Part shown: piece by piece, positions 48,178-58,948 of the stretch
Position numbering within the stretch: the first letter of the stretch is position 1
Layout: each line of letters opens with the position of its first letter
Origin: Candidatus Latescibacterota bacterium
GTDB taxonomy: Bacteria; Latescibacterota; UBA2968
DNA: 64,000 nucleotides
NCBI GenBank assembly: GCA_022823725.1
Contig: JAJEHL010000004.1
Span: 16,622 to 80,621 of the forward strand
Direction: 5' to 3'
The notes under the pieces: model-generated
Databases searched by the model: none
What the model saw: only the letters and a program-made list of their open reading frames with translations
What the model was told of the DNA's origin: nothing
Translations under genes and position numbers: made by a program

Positions 48178-49284
48178 ATGGGCATATCAGACAGACGCAA
48201 GCTGCCCATTGGCATTCAGACCTTTCGCGAGATACGAGAGGAGAACTACTACTATGTCGATAAAACTGCCCTCATTCAGCGACTGATGGACGAGGGTAAG
48301 CACTACTTTCTGTCGCGTCCACGTCGGTTTGGCAAAAGCCTGTTTTTGGATACGCTGAAGGAATTGTTCGAGGGCAATGAACCGCTGTTCGAAGGGCTTC
48401 ATATCCACGGCCACTGGGACTGGTCTGTTCGCTATCCTGTCCTGCGTCTCGACTTCGGTAGCGGCAATTTTAATGAGCCTGGGACCCTGCATAAAGAGGT
48501 TATGGCACAACTGGACGCTGTAGAAAAAGAAACAGGCGTAGAGAGCCCCTACGATACTGCTTCAGCACGCTTTCGCCATATCATCCAGATGTTGCACAGC
48601 CAGGCGGGACAGCGCGTGGCTGTTCTCGTTGATGAATACGATAAGCCGATCTTAGATGTGCTGGATGAGCCTGAAGTCGCCCGTGCCAACCGCGACTTTC
48701 TGCGCGGTCTGTATTCGACGATCAAGTCCAATGATGCCCATATCAAATTCACATTCCTCACGGGCGTCAGCAAGTTCTCCAAGGTCAGTCTGTTCTCTGG
48801 TCTCAACAACCTCAAGGACATCACGCTGGATGCGCGTTACTCAGCTGTATGCGGCTATACCGATGCAGACCTAAATACGGTGTTCGCACCAGAACTGCCC
48901 GGTCTGGATAGGGACGAGATAAGGCACTGGTACAATGGCTATAGCTGGCTGGGAGAGGAGGTCTATAACCCCTTCGATATCCTCTTGCTCTTCGATAGCT
49001 GACGCTTCGGCGCGTGGTGGTTTGAGACCGGTACCCCGACATTTCTGATCGAGACGCTGCTATCGCGCGGGGTCGGTGCGCTGGACCTGGACAACATATT
49101 GGGCAGTGACGAACTGTTGTCGGCATTCGACGTTGACCACATCGCCACAGAAGCCTTGCTGTTCCAGACCGGGTATCTCACGATTATCCAATATCGGGGT
49201 CTGGATCAGCCAATCTATCTGATCGGGGTAGAGTTCAGCAAGGATACCCGCAATATCACGGCCTTCGAGGTGGCAGGTGCGTGA
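48178..49284 (+). pseudogene. AAA-ATPase-like/PD-(D/E)XK (DUF1703-type) protein with nonsense codon and internal deletion
   Basis: LPIGIQTFREIREENYYYVDKTALIQRLMDEGKHYFLSRPRRFGKSLFLDTL; in-frame TGA at 49000-49002, then RFGAWWFETGTPTFLIETLLSRG...IYLIGVEFSKDTRNITAFEVA. Confidence 0.85.
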
Positions 49285-49497
49285 GAAATGGAGTTCGACG
49301 ATTCGTTATCCCAGCGGTCGCGCGCTGAATACTTCTCTCAGATAGAGAATGACCCACGCGATTGCCGTTACCGCTATTGCTACGGCCACGGCAATCAAAC
49401 ACAGCAACCATCCCGGAGTTCGGGTATCTGGATCGTGATAGGGGTTTCGTCGGGGGTCGTCCCAGCGCATGGTCGTGTCCTGAGTAGTATCAGCAAT

Positions 49498-49932
49498 TCA
49501 TCGATTTAGATCTTCTGAAAATTCAGTGCCTTCTGGTACATCTGTATCGCTTTCAAAGCAGATGAGAAATCCATCCGGGTCGTTCAATGAAACAACCCAC
49601 ATTCCGTTTCCCACAAAGGGACTCGGTACCTCGATACCGCGATTCTTGATTTTGCGATAGATTGTCAGGGCATCTTTGCACATGAATACAATTGAGACGC
49701 CTTCGCCCACTTTTCCTTCGGGCACCCACGAATCGTGTCCTTCCTTTCGGAATTCTTGCAACATCAGCGCGGCGTCCCCACATTGGAGCCAGCACCAGCG
49801 GAGCTTTCCATCTGGTTCCCATTTATGGACCATTTCAAATCCGAGGTCCTCGACATAGAAGCGAACAGATGCGTTGATGTTTGATACAGAAAAAAACGGG
49901 ACTGCTTGTTTGACATTTGCTTCAGCGTTCAT
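49498..49932 (-). CDS. VOC family (glyoxalase/bleomycin resistance-like) protein
   Basis: AVPFFSVSNINASVRFYVEDLGFEMV; VVSLNDPDGFLICFES. Confidence 0.85.
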   Translation of the reverse strand: MNAEANVKQAVPFFSVSNINASVRFYVEDLGFEMVHKWEPDGKLRWCWLQCGDAALMLQEFRKEGHDSWVPEGKVGEGVSIVFMCKDALTIYRKIKNRGIEVPSPFVGNGMWVVSLNDPDGFLICFESDTDVPEGTEFSEDLNR

Positions 49933-49965
49933 TATTCGCTCCTTATGTTTTTAGGGGGTTGCTCT

Positions 49966-50124
49966 TTATTGAAAGATGTAAAATTCTGAAATGACGGGAT
50001 CAATGCCACGCACATAGAGCAATAAAATTATTGCGAGAATAATAAAGATAGCGACGCAGAGGAGGACAAAGCCATGTTTTTGATACCACCATTTGGGTCG
50101 GGGAGGGATGTTGGGATCATTCAT
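49966..50124 (-). CDS. 52-aa single-TM protein
   Basis: MNDPNIPPRPKWWYQKHGFVLLCVAIFIILAIILLLYVRGIDPVISEFYIFQ*; ATGA overlap with the rdgB stop (below track length cut-off). Confidence 0.6.
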   Translation of the reverse strand: MNDPNIPPRPKWWYQKHGFVLLCVAIFIILAIILLLYVRGIDPVISEFYIFQ

Positions 50125-50726
50125 GGTATGGACGCGCTGAAAAGGTCGAGAATGAGGGGCAAGATGGCGCGCAGAGCCTGGCCCCGGTGGCTGATGCGAT
50201 TTTTTTCGTCAGAAGATAGCTCGGCGGAAGTGCAGTTGCGGGTGGGAATGTAAAAGAGCGGATCGTAGCCAAAGCCATTTTCGCCTCTGGGTGTTGTGAG
50301 GATGCGGCCCTTCCATATAGCCCCGGTGGTTTGTACATTGCCATCGGGTGTGGCGAGTGCCATCGCGCAGCAAAAGTGCGCGGTGCGCTGGTTTGTGGGA
50401 ATGCTGCACAGCTTTTTGATGAGTTTGGCATTATTTGTCTCATCTGTAGCATCTTCTCCGGCGTAGCGCGCGGAATATATGCCGGGTGCGCCGTTTAAGG
50501 CATCGACCACGAGGCCGGAGTCATCGGCTAAAGCAGGCAAGCCCGTGTATTTTGCAATTTCACGGGCTTTTTTGATGGCATTGGCTTCAAAGGTGTCACC
50601 GTCTTCGATCACTTCGGGTGCGTTGGGAAATGCATCGAGCGATACGACCTGAATATCCGAGCCGAGCATGTCCTGGATTTCTCTGCGCTTGCCTTGATTG
50701 CGGGTGGCGAGTATGAGCTGGGGCAT
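50121..50726 (-). CDS. rdgB: XTP/dITP diphosphatase
   Basis: LILATRNQGKRREIQDML; ADDSGLVVDALNGAPGIYSARYAG; GENGFGYDPLFYIP; ISHRGQALRA. Confidence 0.95.
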   Translation of the reverse strand: MPQLILATRNQGKRREIQDMLGSDIQVVSLDAFPNAPEVIEDGDTFEANAIKKAREIAKYTGLPALADDSGLVVDALNGAPGIYSARYAGEDATDETNNAKLIKKLCSIPTNQRTAHFCCAMALATPDGNVQTTGAIWKGRILTTPRGENGFGYDPLFYIPTRNCTSAELSSDEKNRISHRGQALRAILPLILDLFSASIP

Positions 50727-50737
50727 AGGTTTGACTA

Positions 50738-51454
50738 CTATTGTGCCAAAACATCTTGTTGGAGTTGCGTGATTTCGGAGATGCCCTTTTGACCGAGGGC
50801 GATGAGGTGTTGCATCTGGTCGAAAGTGAAGGGATTTCCTTCAGCTGTGCCCTGCACCTCGACAAAGTTGCCCCGACCGGTCATGACGATATTCATATCC
50901 ACTTCGGCTGTTGCATCTTCGGCATAACACAAATCGAGCATGGGCGTGTTGTCAATGATGCCCACGCTGACGGCTGCGACGGAATCGCCGAGAGGATTTT
51001 CTTTTATTCTGCCCTCATTTTTGAGCTTGTCAATCGCATCAATGACTGCAACATAAGCCCCCGAAATTGAGGCTGTGCGAGTGCCGCCATCGGCCTGTAA
51101 CACGTCGCAGTCGATCCAGAGGGTGCGCGAGCCGAGTTTTTTGAGGTCGATCACGGCACGCAGTGCGCGGCCAATAAGGCGCTGAATTTCCTGAGTCCGG
51201 CCCTTAGTGCCACGGGTTTCACGCTCGCTGCGCGTATGGGTCGAACGGGGCAACATGGCGTATTCCGCCGTGATCCAGCCCGTGTTTTTGCCCACGAGAA
51301 AATGAGGTACGCGATCTTCAACACTGGCTGTGCATATAACGTGTGTGTCACCCATTTTGATCAGTGCCGATCCCTCGGCGTGTTTCATAAATCCGCGTTC
51401 AATACTCGCGGGACGCAACTGATCTGGGCGGCGTCCATCTATGCGCTGGCTCAT
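50738..51454 (-). CDS. rph: ribonuclease PH
   Basis: [50 protein letters not shown]. Confidence 0.95.
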   Translation of the reverse strand: MSQRIDGRRPDQLRPASIERGFMKHAEGSALIKMGDTHVICTASVEDRVPHFLVGKNTGWITAEYAMLPRSTHTRSERETRGTKGRTQEIQRLIGRALRAVIDLKKLGSRTLWIDCDVLQADGGTRTASISGAYVAVIDAIDKLKNEGRIKENPLGDSVAAVSVGIIDNTPMLDLCYAEDATAEVDMNIVMTGRGNFVEVQGTAEGNPFTFDQMQHLIALGQKGISEITQLQQDVLAQ

Positions 51455-51469
51455 AAGTGCTCCTTGTTC

Positions 51470-52320
51470 TTACCGTGGATCGATCCATTTCTCTTCGGGA
51501 TTGCCCAATTCGCGGAAGTCTTGCCCGGTGACGTGGATTATATGACACATTTCGAGAAAACGAGAATAGATACGACCCTGTGCGAGGTCTTTCAATTCAT
51601 CGGCTTTTTGGTTTGTGGTTACAAAGGTCAGGCGTTGATTGGCATAGCGAGCATCAATGAGGTTGTAGAGGATTTCCAATTCCCATTCGGTATTGCGCTG
51701 CACACCAAAGTCGTCGATGACGAGATAGGGCACATTGCTCAGTACATCAATCATGGGCATGGCCTGCCCATGTGTATCACTGCTTTCGTCAAATGTGTGT
51801 CTGAGTTCCTGAAAGCTCTTTGAGAGGGAGATAAATTTGCCGGGTTTTACAAACCGAAAAATGAGTTCGTTGAGCAAAATATAAGCAAAGTAAGTTTTTC
51901 CTCGCCCCGGATCACCCCACAAATAGAAGCCTTTGATCGATGCTTTATTGCCGTAAATATTATCGACTAAGGTACTGAAATAGGACTTGAGGAGTGTCGC
52001 TCCCTGGATGGCCTGCCCATTGTCATGCTGGACCTTAAAGTCCTCTAAAAACTTAAAGCGAAAAGGTGCAGGTATGCCCGATTTTCGGATGTATTTGTCA
52101 ATGTGGATTATTTTTTTTCGAAAGGAATAACACGGGCACCAGGTGGGTTCGCCGCTCTTTGGATCCAGGGTCATAAAAGGCGACTTGCCGCCGCATCGAC
52201 AGTGTTCGAGGACTTTTGGAGAGAGTGTGATTTTTCCGTGAAGCCCCGCTTCGACATGGGGGTCGTAGTAGTAGCCCAGGTCATTGGAGGGAAGGTCAAT
52301 GACTGTTGTGTGTACAGGTA
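51470..52320 (-). CDS. DnaC/IstB-like AAA+ ATPase (helicase-loader type), probable non-AUG start
   Basis: GFYLWGDPGRGKTYFAYILLNELI; YLVIDDFG. In-frame CRCGGKSPFMTLDPKSGEPTWCPC Zn-finger-like region upstream of the track ATG at 52174; 5' boundary approximate. Confidence 0.75.
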
Positions 52321-52327
52321 TGATGAT

Positions 52328-52798
52328 TTACCTCCCACTTCGGATGCGTGTCTTTAGTGCTTGTTCGACTTCGCGTTGGGCATCTCGGCGGGCGATATCG
52401 CGCCGCTTATCAAATTGTTTTTTGCCGCGTGCCACGCCGAGTTCGACTTTGGCTTTGCCGCGTTTAAAATAGAGTTTGAGGGGGATTAATGTGTGGCCTC
52501 TTTCATTGATATATCCCCTCAGGCGATTGATCTCATGGCGGTGGAGCAGCAATTTTCGTTTGCGCTCGGTGTCGTGGTTAAACTGGTTGCCCTGTGCATA
52601 TTCGCTGATATGCGTGTTGTGCAAATAAGCTTCCCCGCCCTCAATACGCGCGTAGCCATCTTTCAAATTGGCCCGGCCTTCGCGCAGGGCTTTGACTTCT
52701 GTACCCCGCAATTGCAGGCCGGCTTCATAAGTGCTGAGGATGTGGTAATCACGCCGTGCTTTTCGGTTTTGCGCGATGATTTTGATGCTTTCTGACAT
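52328..52798 (-). CDS. smpB: SsrA-binding protein
   Basis: [70 protein letters not shown]. Confidence 0.97.
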   Translation of the reverse strand: MSESIKIIAQNRKARRDYHILSTYEAGLQLRGTEVKALREGRANLKDGYARIEGGEAYLHNTHISEYAQGNQFNHDTERKRKLLLHRHEINRLRGYINERGHTLIPLKLYFKRGKAKVELGVARGKKQFDKRRDIARRDAQREVEQALKTRIRSGR

Positions 52799-52810
52799 GA
52801 GCACCTCCAC

Positions 52811-53641
52811 TCATATATCGGGCTGCAGGATATGCATGAGATCTTCGAGTTTTTTTGCGCGATTTGGGTCGTCCAGGTTTAGATACGTATATCTGAGGTT
52901 GTTCATCAGGCGAAAGAGCGTGAAGCAGTTGCTGGCTTGAGAAAAGAGATCTTTTGGAATTTCTTCACCAATGAGGTCGGCGCATTCATTTGCCGTAAGG
53001 ATCTGTCCCCGGTTATGCGGGTCAATATAAATATGTTGATCGTCCTGGATGTATTTGACGATGTAGTGCTTGGGTAAAGCGACGCCTGAGATAGGCAATT
53101 CCAGGCGTTGTGCGAGAATGAGATAGACTGCTGAGAGCGTGATTGGCCAACCGCGCTTGCGGTCGAGTACGCGGTTGAAATACGTATCGTCGGGATCATG
53201 GCGGGTAGATGCGTGAAATCCCTGCTCGTCAAAGAGATAATGGTTGAGTGTGCGAATGATGCGAATGGGATGATCGTCGGGGGCAATCCTGGGCGCGAGT
53301 TCAAAGGCCATGTATCCCAGGCGCGTTTTGTAAGCACTTTCATCGAGGTCGGGATATCCGAATCGCGCCAGCGCAAAGACGCCTTCTTCGAGGGCAATAT
53401 CGCCGTGTTGGTCGCGTGTAAGACTGCGAAACCGCATATCGAGAGACGGTTCTCTAAATCGCCTGAGTACGCGGCTGACTTCTCGATGTGCGCGTGAGTC
53501 TTCGGCGCAGGCACTGTGGATTTCGCGTGTGGCCTTCTCACCCAAATCATACAGTTTTTGGCGCATGCGATCCGCGATGTCGGGTGAGGCGTCCGATAGA
53601 AGCGATATAATGGCGCGGATTTGTGCGGAGTGGCGTGTCAT
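52811..53641 (-). CDS. SirB1/transglutaminase-like protein
   Basis: RIIRTLNHYLFDEQGFHASTRHDPDDTYFNRVLDRKRGWPITLSAVYLILAQRL. Confidence 0.8.
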   Translation of the reverse strand: MTRHSAQIRAIISLLSDASPDIADRMRQKLYDLGEKATREIHSACAEDSRAHREVSRVLRRFREPSLDMRFRSLTRDQHGDIALEEGVFALARFGYPDLDESAYKTRLGYMAFELAPRIAPDDHPIRIIRTLNHYLFDEQGFHASTRHDPDDTYFNRVLDRKRGWPITLSAVYLILAQRLELPISGVALPKHYIVKYIQDDQHIYIDPHNRGQILTANECADLIGEEIPKDLFSQASNCFTLFRLMNNLRYTYLNLDDPNRAKKLEDLMHILQPDI

Positions 53642-55515
53642 ACAGATGCACCGCGTTTTTTTAGCATAATCATAAGTAGAGCAATATCCGCAGGCGAAAT
53701 GCCGGGAATGCGAGATGCCTGCCCCAGTGATCGAGGTCTAATGCGGGTGAATTTTTCAATAGCTTCATTTCGCAAAGCTGCGATGGCAGCATAGTTAAAG
53801 TTTTCGGGAATATATTTTTTTTCCAAATTGCGAAAGCGTTGCACCTGTTCTTCTTGTCGGTCGAGATATCCTTCGTATTTGAGTTCAATTTCCACCGATT
53901 CACACACATCCTCGGGCAGGGTTTCAGGAGCAGGTGACAATTGTGTGACAGTGTCGTAAGACAATTCTGGGCGCCGCAAAAGTTCAGCGAGCGTCACCGC
54001 GCGTTTCAATGGAGAGGAATGCGATGCTTTAAGTGTTGTTTGAATATCGTCGGTTGGGGTAAGGCGCGTTGATCGCAGCCGTTCGACTTCTTCGTCGATT
54101 TGCCGTTTGCGTTTGCAAAAGCGGTTATACGCTTCGTCGGAAAGCAGGCCAATTTTTCGTCCGAGTTCGCACAGGCGCAAATCCGCGTTGTCCTGCCGCA
54201 AGAGCAGGCGATATTCGGCCAGCGAGGTAAACATGCGATAGGGTTCTTCTGTGCCTTTGGTCACGAGGTCGTCAATCAGCACGCCGATATAAGCCTGCGA
54301 GCGATCCAGGATTATGGGATCGTCACCCCGGGCTGTTAAGGCGGCGTTTATGCCCGCCATAATTCCCTGTCCAGCAGCTTCCTCGTATCCGGTGGTGCCG
54401 TTAATTTGCCCCGCAAAAAATAGACCGGCGATGGGTTTGGTTTCCAGGGTAGGATGGATTTGCGTCGGAGGTACATAGTCGTATTCGACGGCATAGGCCG
54501 GGCGCATGATCTCTGCCCGATCAAGACCGGGAATGCTGCGTACAACTTCGACTTGCACATCTTCGGGCAGGCTCATCGATAGGCCGTTGAGATAGACTTC
54601 AAGGGTGTGATATCCTTCGGGCTCGAGAAAAATTTGATGCCCTTCCTTGTCGGGAAAGCGCACAATTTTGTCCTCTACCGAGGGGCAATACCGGGGCCCC
54701 ACACCCTGGATACGCCCGCTGTACATAGCAGAGCGATCCAGATTGTTGCGAATAATGTCGTGCGTTTTTTGCACGGTCGTTGTGAGATGACAACTGAGTT
54801 GCTCTTGCTCAATGCAGGCGGTATGGTAGGAAAAGGGGCGGGGATCGGCATCGCCGGGTTGCTCTTCGCAGGTGCTAAAGTCGATGCTGCGCGCATTGAC
54901 GCGCGGAGGGGTGCCGGTTTTGAGCCGCCCGAGTTCAAAGCCGAGTTGTGAGAGGCCATCAGATGCTTTGTCGGCAGCTTGCTCACCTGCACGCCCCGCA
55001 CTGTAGGAAAAATCGCCCACATGAATGAGGCCCTTGAGGAAGGTGCCTGTGGTCAGGATTACGGTTCTGGCGGCAAAAACTGTTTTGGCTTTGGTAACCA
55101 CGCCCTCAATACGTCTGTTTTTGACCACGAGATCTTCGAGCAAGCCCTGTTTGACGTCAAGGTGTGGTTGGTGTTCGATTACTTCTTTCATGCGAAACTG
55201 ATATGCTTTTTTATCAGCCTGCGCCCGGGGGGCCTGTACGGCGGGTCCTCTGCGCCGATTGAGCATGCGAAATTGCAGACCTGAGGCATCAATATTGCGA
55301 GCCATTTCACCGCCCAGAGCATCAATTTCGCGCACCATATGACCTTTTGCAATGCCGCCAATGGCCGGGTTGCACGACATCTGTGCGATGGTATCGAGGT
55401 TCATAGTCAGCAGTAGCGTTTCACATCCCATACGCGCAGACGCCAGAGCGGCTTCTGTTCCGGCATGTCCACCGCCAACAACGATGACATCGTATTTTTT
55501 TTCGTATGTCCACAT
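53638..55515 (-). CDS. mnmG: tRNA uridine-5-carboxymethylaminomethyl modification enzyme MnmG
   Basis: YDVIVVGGGHAGTEAALASARMG; MSCNPAIGGIAKGHMVREIDALGG; AGQINGTTGYEEAAGQGIMAG. Confidence 0.97.
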   Translation of the reverse strand: MWTYEKKYDVIVVGGGHAGTEAALASARMGCETLLLTMNLDTIAQMSCNPAIGGIAKGHMVREIDALGGEMARNIDASGLQFRMLNRRRGPAVQAPRAQADKKAYQFRMKEVIEHQPHLDVKQGLLEDLVVKNRRIEGVVTKAKTVFAARTVILTTGTFLKGLIHVGDFSYSAGRAGEQAADKASDGLSQLGFELGRLKTGTPPRVNARSIDFSTCEEQPGDADPRPFSYHTACIEQEQLSCHLTTTVQKTHDIIRNNLDRSAMYSGRIQGVGPRYCPSVEDKIVRFPDKEGHQIFLEPEGYHTLEVYLNGLSMSLPEDVQVEVVRSIPGLDRAEIMRPAYAVEYDYVPPTQIHPTLETKPIAGLFFAGQINGTTGYEEAAGQGIMAGINAALTARGDDPIILDRSQAYIGVLIDDLVTKGTEEPYRMFTSLAEYRLLLRQDNADLRLCELGRKIGLLSDEAYNRFCKRKRQIDEEVERLRSTRLTPTDDIQTTLKASHSSPLKRAVTLAELLRRPELSYDTVTQLSPAPETLPEDVCESVEIELKYEGYLDRQEEQVQRFRNLEKKYIPENFNYAAIAALRNEAIEKFTRIRPRSLGQASRIPGISPADIALLMIMLKKRGASV

Positions 55516-55523
55516 ATTTGTTT

Positions 55524-56552
55524 TTATTGCTGAGCGTGTACTGGTGTGCCAATTGCCAGAAGGTGATCGTTTTGCGATTCGCTTTGTATTGTTTCGACTT
55601 CAAATCCCAGATCGGTAATCATCTGGTGTGTATCTTCTACATCCAGGCCGCCTGTGGTCAAATACCCTTCCACAAAGAGCGAGTTAGCTGGATAAAGCGA
55701 TAGGGGTTGGAGGGATCGAAGATTTTTTTCTCGACCACCTGCCACGCGAATTTCGGTTGATGGGTTGACAAATCGGAACAGACACAATGCGCGCAGACAA
55801 TCGTAAGGGGTTAAGGAATCTCGGTTTGACAGAGGCGTGCCCGCGATGGGGTGTAAGAAATTGACGGGAATGGAGTTGACGCCGAGGTCGCGCAAAGACA
55901 CTGCCATATCAATTATGTCGTTGTGGGTTTCTCCCATACCAATAATGCCGCCGCTGCACGTATCCAGGCCTGCTTTTTGGATGTTGTACAGGGTTTTCAG
56001 GCGATCTTCGTAGGTATGTGTAGATACAATATGCGGTGTGTGTGCTTTGCTGGTGTTGAGGTTGTGATTGACGCGATCGACGCCTGCGTCTTTTAAGCGC
56101 TGTGCTTTTTCTTCCGTCAGTAAGCCCAAACAACAACAGATGTCGATATCTACTTCCCGTTTGATCTGGCGGACTACACCTGTAATGGCACCGACTTCAT
56201 TATCGGTGGGCGCGCGTCCACTCGTGACAATGCAGTAGCGATAAGCGCCGTTTTCTTTGGCTTTGCGAGCTGCTTCTATCATTTCGCGGGCTGGCCGCAG
56301 TGGATATTTATCAATTAGTGCGTTTGAAACAGCCGATTGCGAGCAATAGGCACAGTCTTCGGGACACAAGCCACTTTTGGCATTCATCAGCACATGGATG
56401 TGTACTTTGCGCCCAAAATAATGATGGCGCACCTGGTATGCCGCGTGCAAAAGCGGTAGAATATCGCGATCAGACGTTTGAAGAACAGCGTGCATTTCAG
56501 CGTTTGACAAGTCGGTTCCAGAGAGGATTTTTTTGGCATAAGAGGTGTACAT
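55524..56552 (-). CDS. bioB: biotin synthase
   Basis: NAKSGLCPEDCAYCSQS radical-SAM motif; start at MYTSYAKKIL. Confidence 0.95.
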   Translation of the reverse strand: MYTSYAKKILSGTDLSNAEMHAVLQTSDRDILPLLHAAYQVRHHYFGRKVHIHVLMNAKSGLCPEDCAYCSQSAVSNALIDKYPLRPAREMIEAARKAKENGAYRYCIVTSGRAPTDNEVGAITGVVRQIKREVDIDICCCLGLLTEEKAQRLKDAGVDRVNHNLNTSKAHTPHIVSTHTYEDRLKTLYNIQKAGLDTCSGGIIGMGETHNDIIDMAVSLRDLGVNSIPVNFLHPIAGTPLSNRDSLTPYDCLRALCLFRFVNPSTEIRVAGGREKNLRSLQPLSLYPANSLFVEGYLTTGGLDVEDTHQMITDLGFEVETIQSESQNDHLLAIGTPVHAQQ

Positions 56553-56584
56553 AGTATGTCCTGAATGTCTATACTTTTTTGTGG

Positions 56585-57106
56585 TTATCGATAAAATGCA
56601 AGGCCGAGAGCTGCGGTTACAACAATGGCCAGAGCGGGATGAAGATTGAGAAAGTTGATGGCTGCAAAAGCAGCGACCGCAATGAGAGCTGTGTGCCAGG
56701 AGGTAACGGATTTGGGACACATTTCCCAGACCACGACGATTAAAAGCCCAACTACTGCCGGACGCACGGCTTTGAGCATGGCCTGTACGAGCGGGGTATC
56801 CTTATAGTTCATAAAAAACAAACCGAGGACCATCATCATGAGCAATGAGGGGAATACCGTGCCAAAGAGCGCGACCACAAGGCCAGGTGTATCGGCGACC
56901 TGGTATCCTATATACGCAGCCATTTTAGTGGCAATGGGACCGGGAAGTGCATAGCCCATCGCAAGGGCGTCTGTAAATTCTTCTATGGTCATCCAACTAT
57001 TGCGATCGACGACTTCTTCTTGAATGAGTGGGATCATAGAAGGACCGCCGCCATAGGCAAAGATGCCGACTTTGGTGAATGAAACAAACAGGTCCCATAG
57101 CTTCAT
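56585..57106 (-). CDS. chromate transporter (single ChrA-type domain)
   Basis: FTKVGIFAYGGGPSMIPLIQEEVV; LAMGYALPGPIATKMAAYIGY. Confidence 0.85.
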   Translation of the reverse strand: MKLWDLFVSFTKVGIFAYGGGPSMIPLIQEEVVDRNSWMTIEEFTDALAMGYALPGPIATKMAAYIGYQVADTPGLVVALFGTVFPSLLMMMVLGLFFMNYKDTPLVQAMLKAVRPAVVGLLIVVVWEMCPKSVTSWHTALIAVAAFAAINFLNLHPALAIVVTAALGLAFYR

Positions 57107-57446
57107 TAAAACGCTCCTTGTAAGCGTAACAGCTTGTTAAACATCAATGTTATGAATAAAATCGCTTCTTGTAGCGAAATGGAAATATATCCATTTCACG
57201 CTTATGAGACAAGGTAAATCACATCGGGAATCGTCAAAATTGCTACCTGATTTTGCATTGGATTTTTTGCTCAGATTTTTTACATTTGAGCACGGTTTTG
57301 TTGTGCGTCAATCTATTTTTCTGTAATTGTGCGGGGAGACGGCGTAATAGAAATGGAATAAGATCTGGTTTAATTTCTATTTATCGTTGACAATCCCGGG
57401 CCTTTTTCCTATTATGCCCGCTCTTTTTTAGCGGCGATTTACTCCC

Positions 57447-58154
57447 ATGTCGGTATTGGAAAAACTCCAAAAAATCTGTGATCAAAATCCGGCGTCCATT
57501 TTATTTGCACGTCTGGCAGATGGGTTGTTGCAGCGTGGAGAGATCGCACGCGCAATTGAGGTTTGCCGCCGTGGATTGCGCTATCGGCCGTCATATACAG
57601 CGGGCCATGTGGTAATGGGTAAGTGCTACCATGCGGCCGGGGATTATGAAGAAGCGCGTCTGGCGTTTCAAAGGGTATTGCAATTAGATGACGGTCATCT
57701 TGTCGCACGCTGGTATATGGGCAAAATCGCTTTGCAATTGGGGCGTGACGACCTCGCGCTCAAATATTTTGAACAGGCTCATGTTCGCGATCCATTTAGT
57801 CCCGAACTCATAGATCAGATTCTCAAACTCAAGGGTGAGGCGGTTGAAGAGGAGCAGGACAACGGTCCTGAGTCTGGCGGTTCTGAAGTCGTATCTGGAA
57901 GCGAGGCATTTGCTCAGGCACTTTTAGAAGAAGATGACGAAGAAGATTTGGATGCGCTGGTTATGTCTCTTAAGCGCGAGCCAAAATCTGGGGAAGAGGC
58001 TCCTGTTATAGCAACGACCACGCTGGCGGAGCTATACGCGAGTCAGGGCCTTATTCCGGAGGCCATCGCAGTTTTGGAACAGGTGATTGCACGCGAGCCA
58101 GACAATGAGCATATTATTGCCCGTCTATATGAGTTGCGGAATTTATCGGAATAA
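57447..58154 (+). CDS. tetratricopeptide repeat protein
   Basis: TPR-like repeats: ARIALADGLLQRGEIARAIEVCRRGLRYRPSYTAGHVVMGKCYHAAGDYEEA. Confidence 0.75.
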   Translation: MSVLEKLQKICDQNPASILFARLADGLLQRGEIARAIEVCRRGLRYRPSYTAGHVVMGKCYHAAGDYEEARLAFQRVLQLDDGHLVARWYMGKIALQLGRDDLALKYFEQAHVRDPFSPELIDQILKLKGEAVEEEQDNGPESGGSEVVSGSEAFAQALLEEDDEEDLDALVMSLKREPKSGEEAPVIATTTLAELYASQGLIPEAIAVLEQVIAREPDNEHIIARLYELRNLSE

Positions 58155-58168
58155 GAGGACCTGAGAGC

Positions 58169-58903
58169 ATGAATTCTGAGTATGACGGAATTGCAGAAGC
58201 GTATAGGGATTCCAAGCAACTCTCATTTCGAAAATATATTGAAGAATATACCTTTTTCGAGATACTGGGAGATGTCCGAGGAGCAACGGTCCTGGACCTG
58301 GCTTGCGGTGAGGGGTTTTACACGCGCAAGATCAAGCGAGCCGGGGCGGCAGAGGTCACAGGCGTCGATCTTTCCGCAGAAATGATCGAGTTGGCAGAAG
58401 AAGAAGAACGCATCCGTCCTCTGGGATGTAATTACCTGAATCGAGATGTGGCACAGCTCGATATGGCTGAATCTGTCGATATCGTAGTGGCGATGTATCT
58501 TTTAAATTATGCCAGGACAAAAGAGGAACTTCTCAATTTTGTCCAAGTGGCTTATAATAGACTGCGACTGGGGGGGCAATTTGTCGGATTTAATGACAAT
58601 GTCCAGCATGTTCCCAGGGGAACTACTTCCTTTGCCCAATACGGATTTGACAAAGTGTGTACCCCTTATCCTGAAGAGGGCGATATCATTTTGTATCAAA
58701 TGATCAATGAAGATGGCACGCAGTTTGAGTTTAAGAATTATTTTCTCAAACCAGAAACGTATCAGTGGGCTTTTCAGAAAGCTGGTTTTTCCGATTTTCA
58801 ATGGGTCGGTCCCTTTATACACCCATCTCAGCAGCACAACCCTTTTTGGGATGCTTTTATGTCTCATCCTCCACTCATTGGTTTTTGCGCGTCAAAACAA
58901 TAA
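58169..58903 (+). CDS. class I SAM-dependent methyltransferase
   Basis: TVLDLACGEGFYTRKIKRAGAAEVTGVDLSAEMIELA. Confidence 0.9.
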   Translation: MNSEYDGIAEAYRDSKQLSFRKYIEEYTFFEILGDVRGATVLDLACGEGFYTRKIKRAGAAEVTGVDLSAEMIELAEEEERIRPLGCNYLNRDVAQLDMAESVDIVVAMYLLNYARTKEELLNFVQVAYNRLRLGGQFVGFNDNVQHVPRGTTSFAQYGFDKVCTPYPEEGDIILYQMINEDGTQFEFKNYFLKPETYQWAFQKAGFSDFQWVGPFIHPSQQHNPFWDAFMSHPPLIGFCASKQ

Positions 58904-58948
58904 GTTCATATCCCAGCAGGGATGATCGTTGACAATAAAGGATTATTT

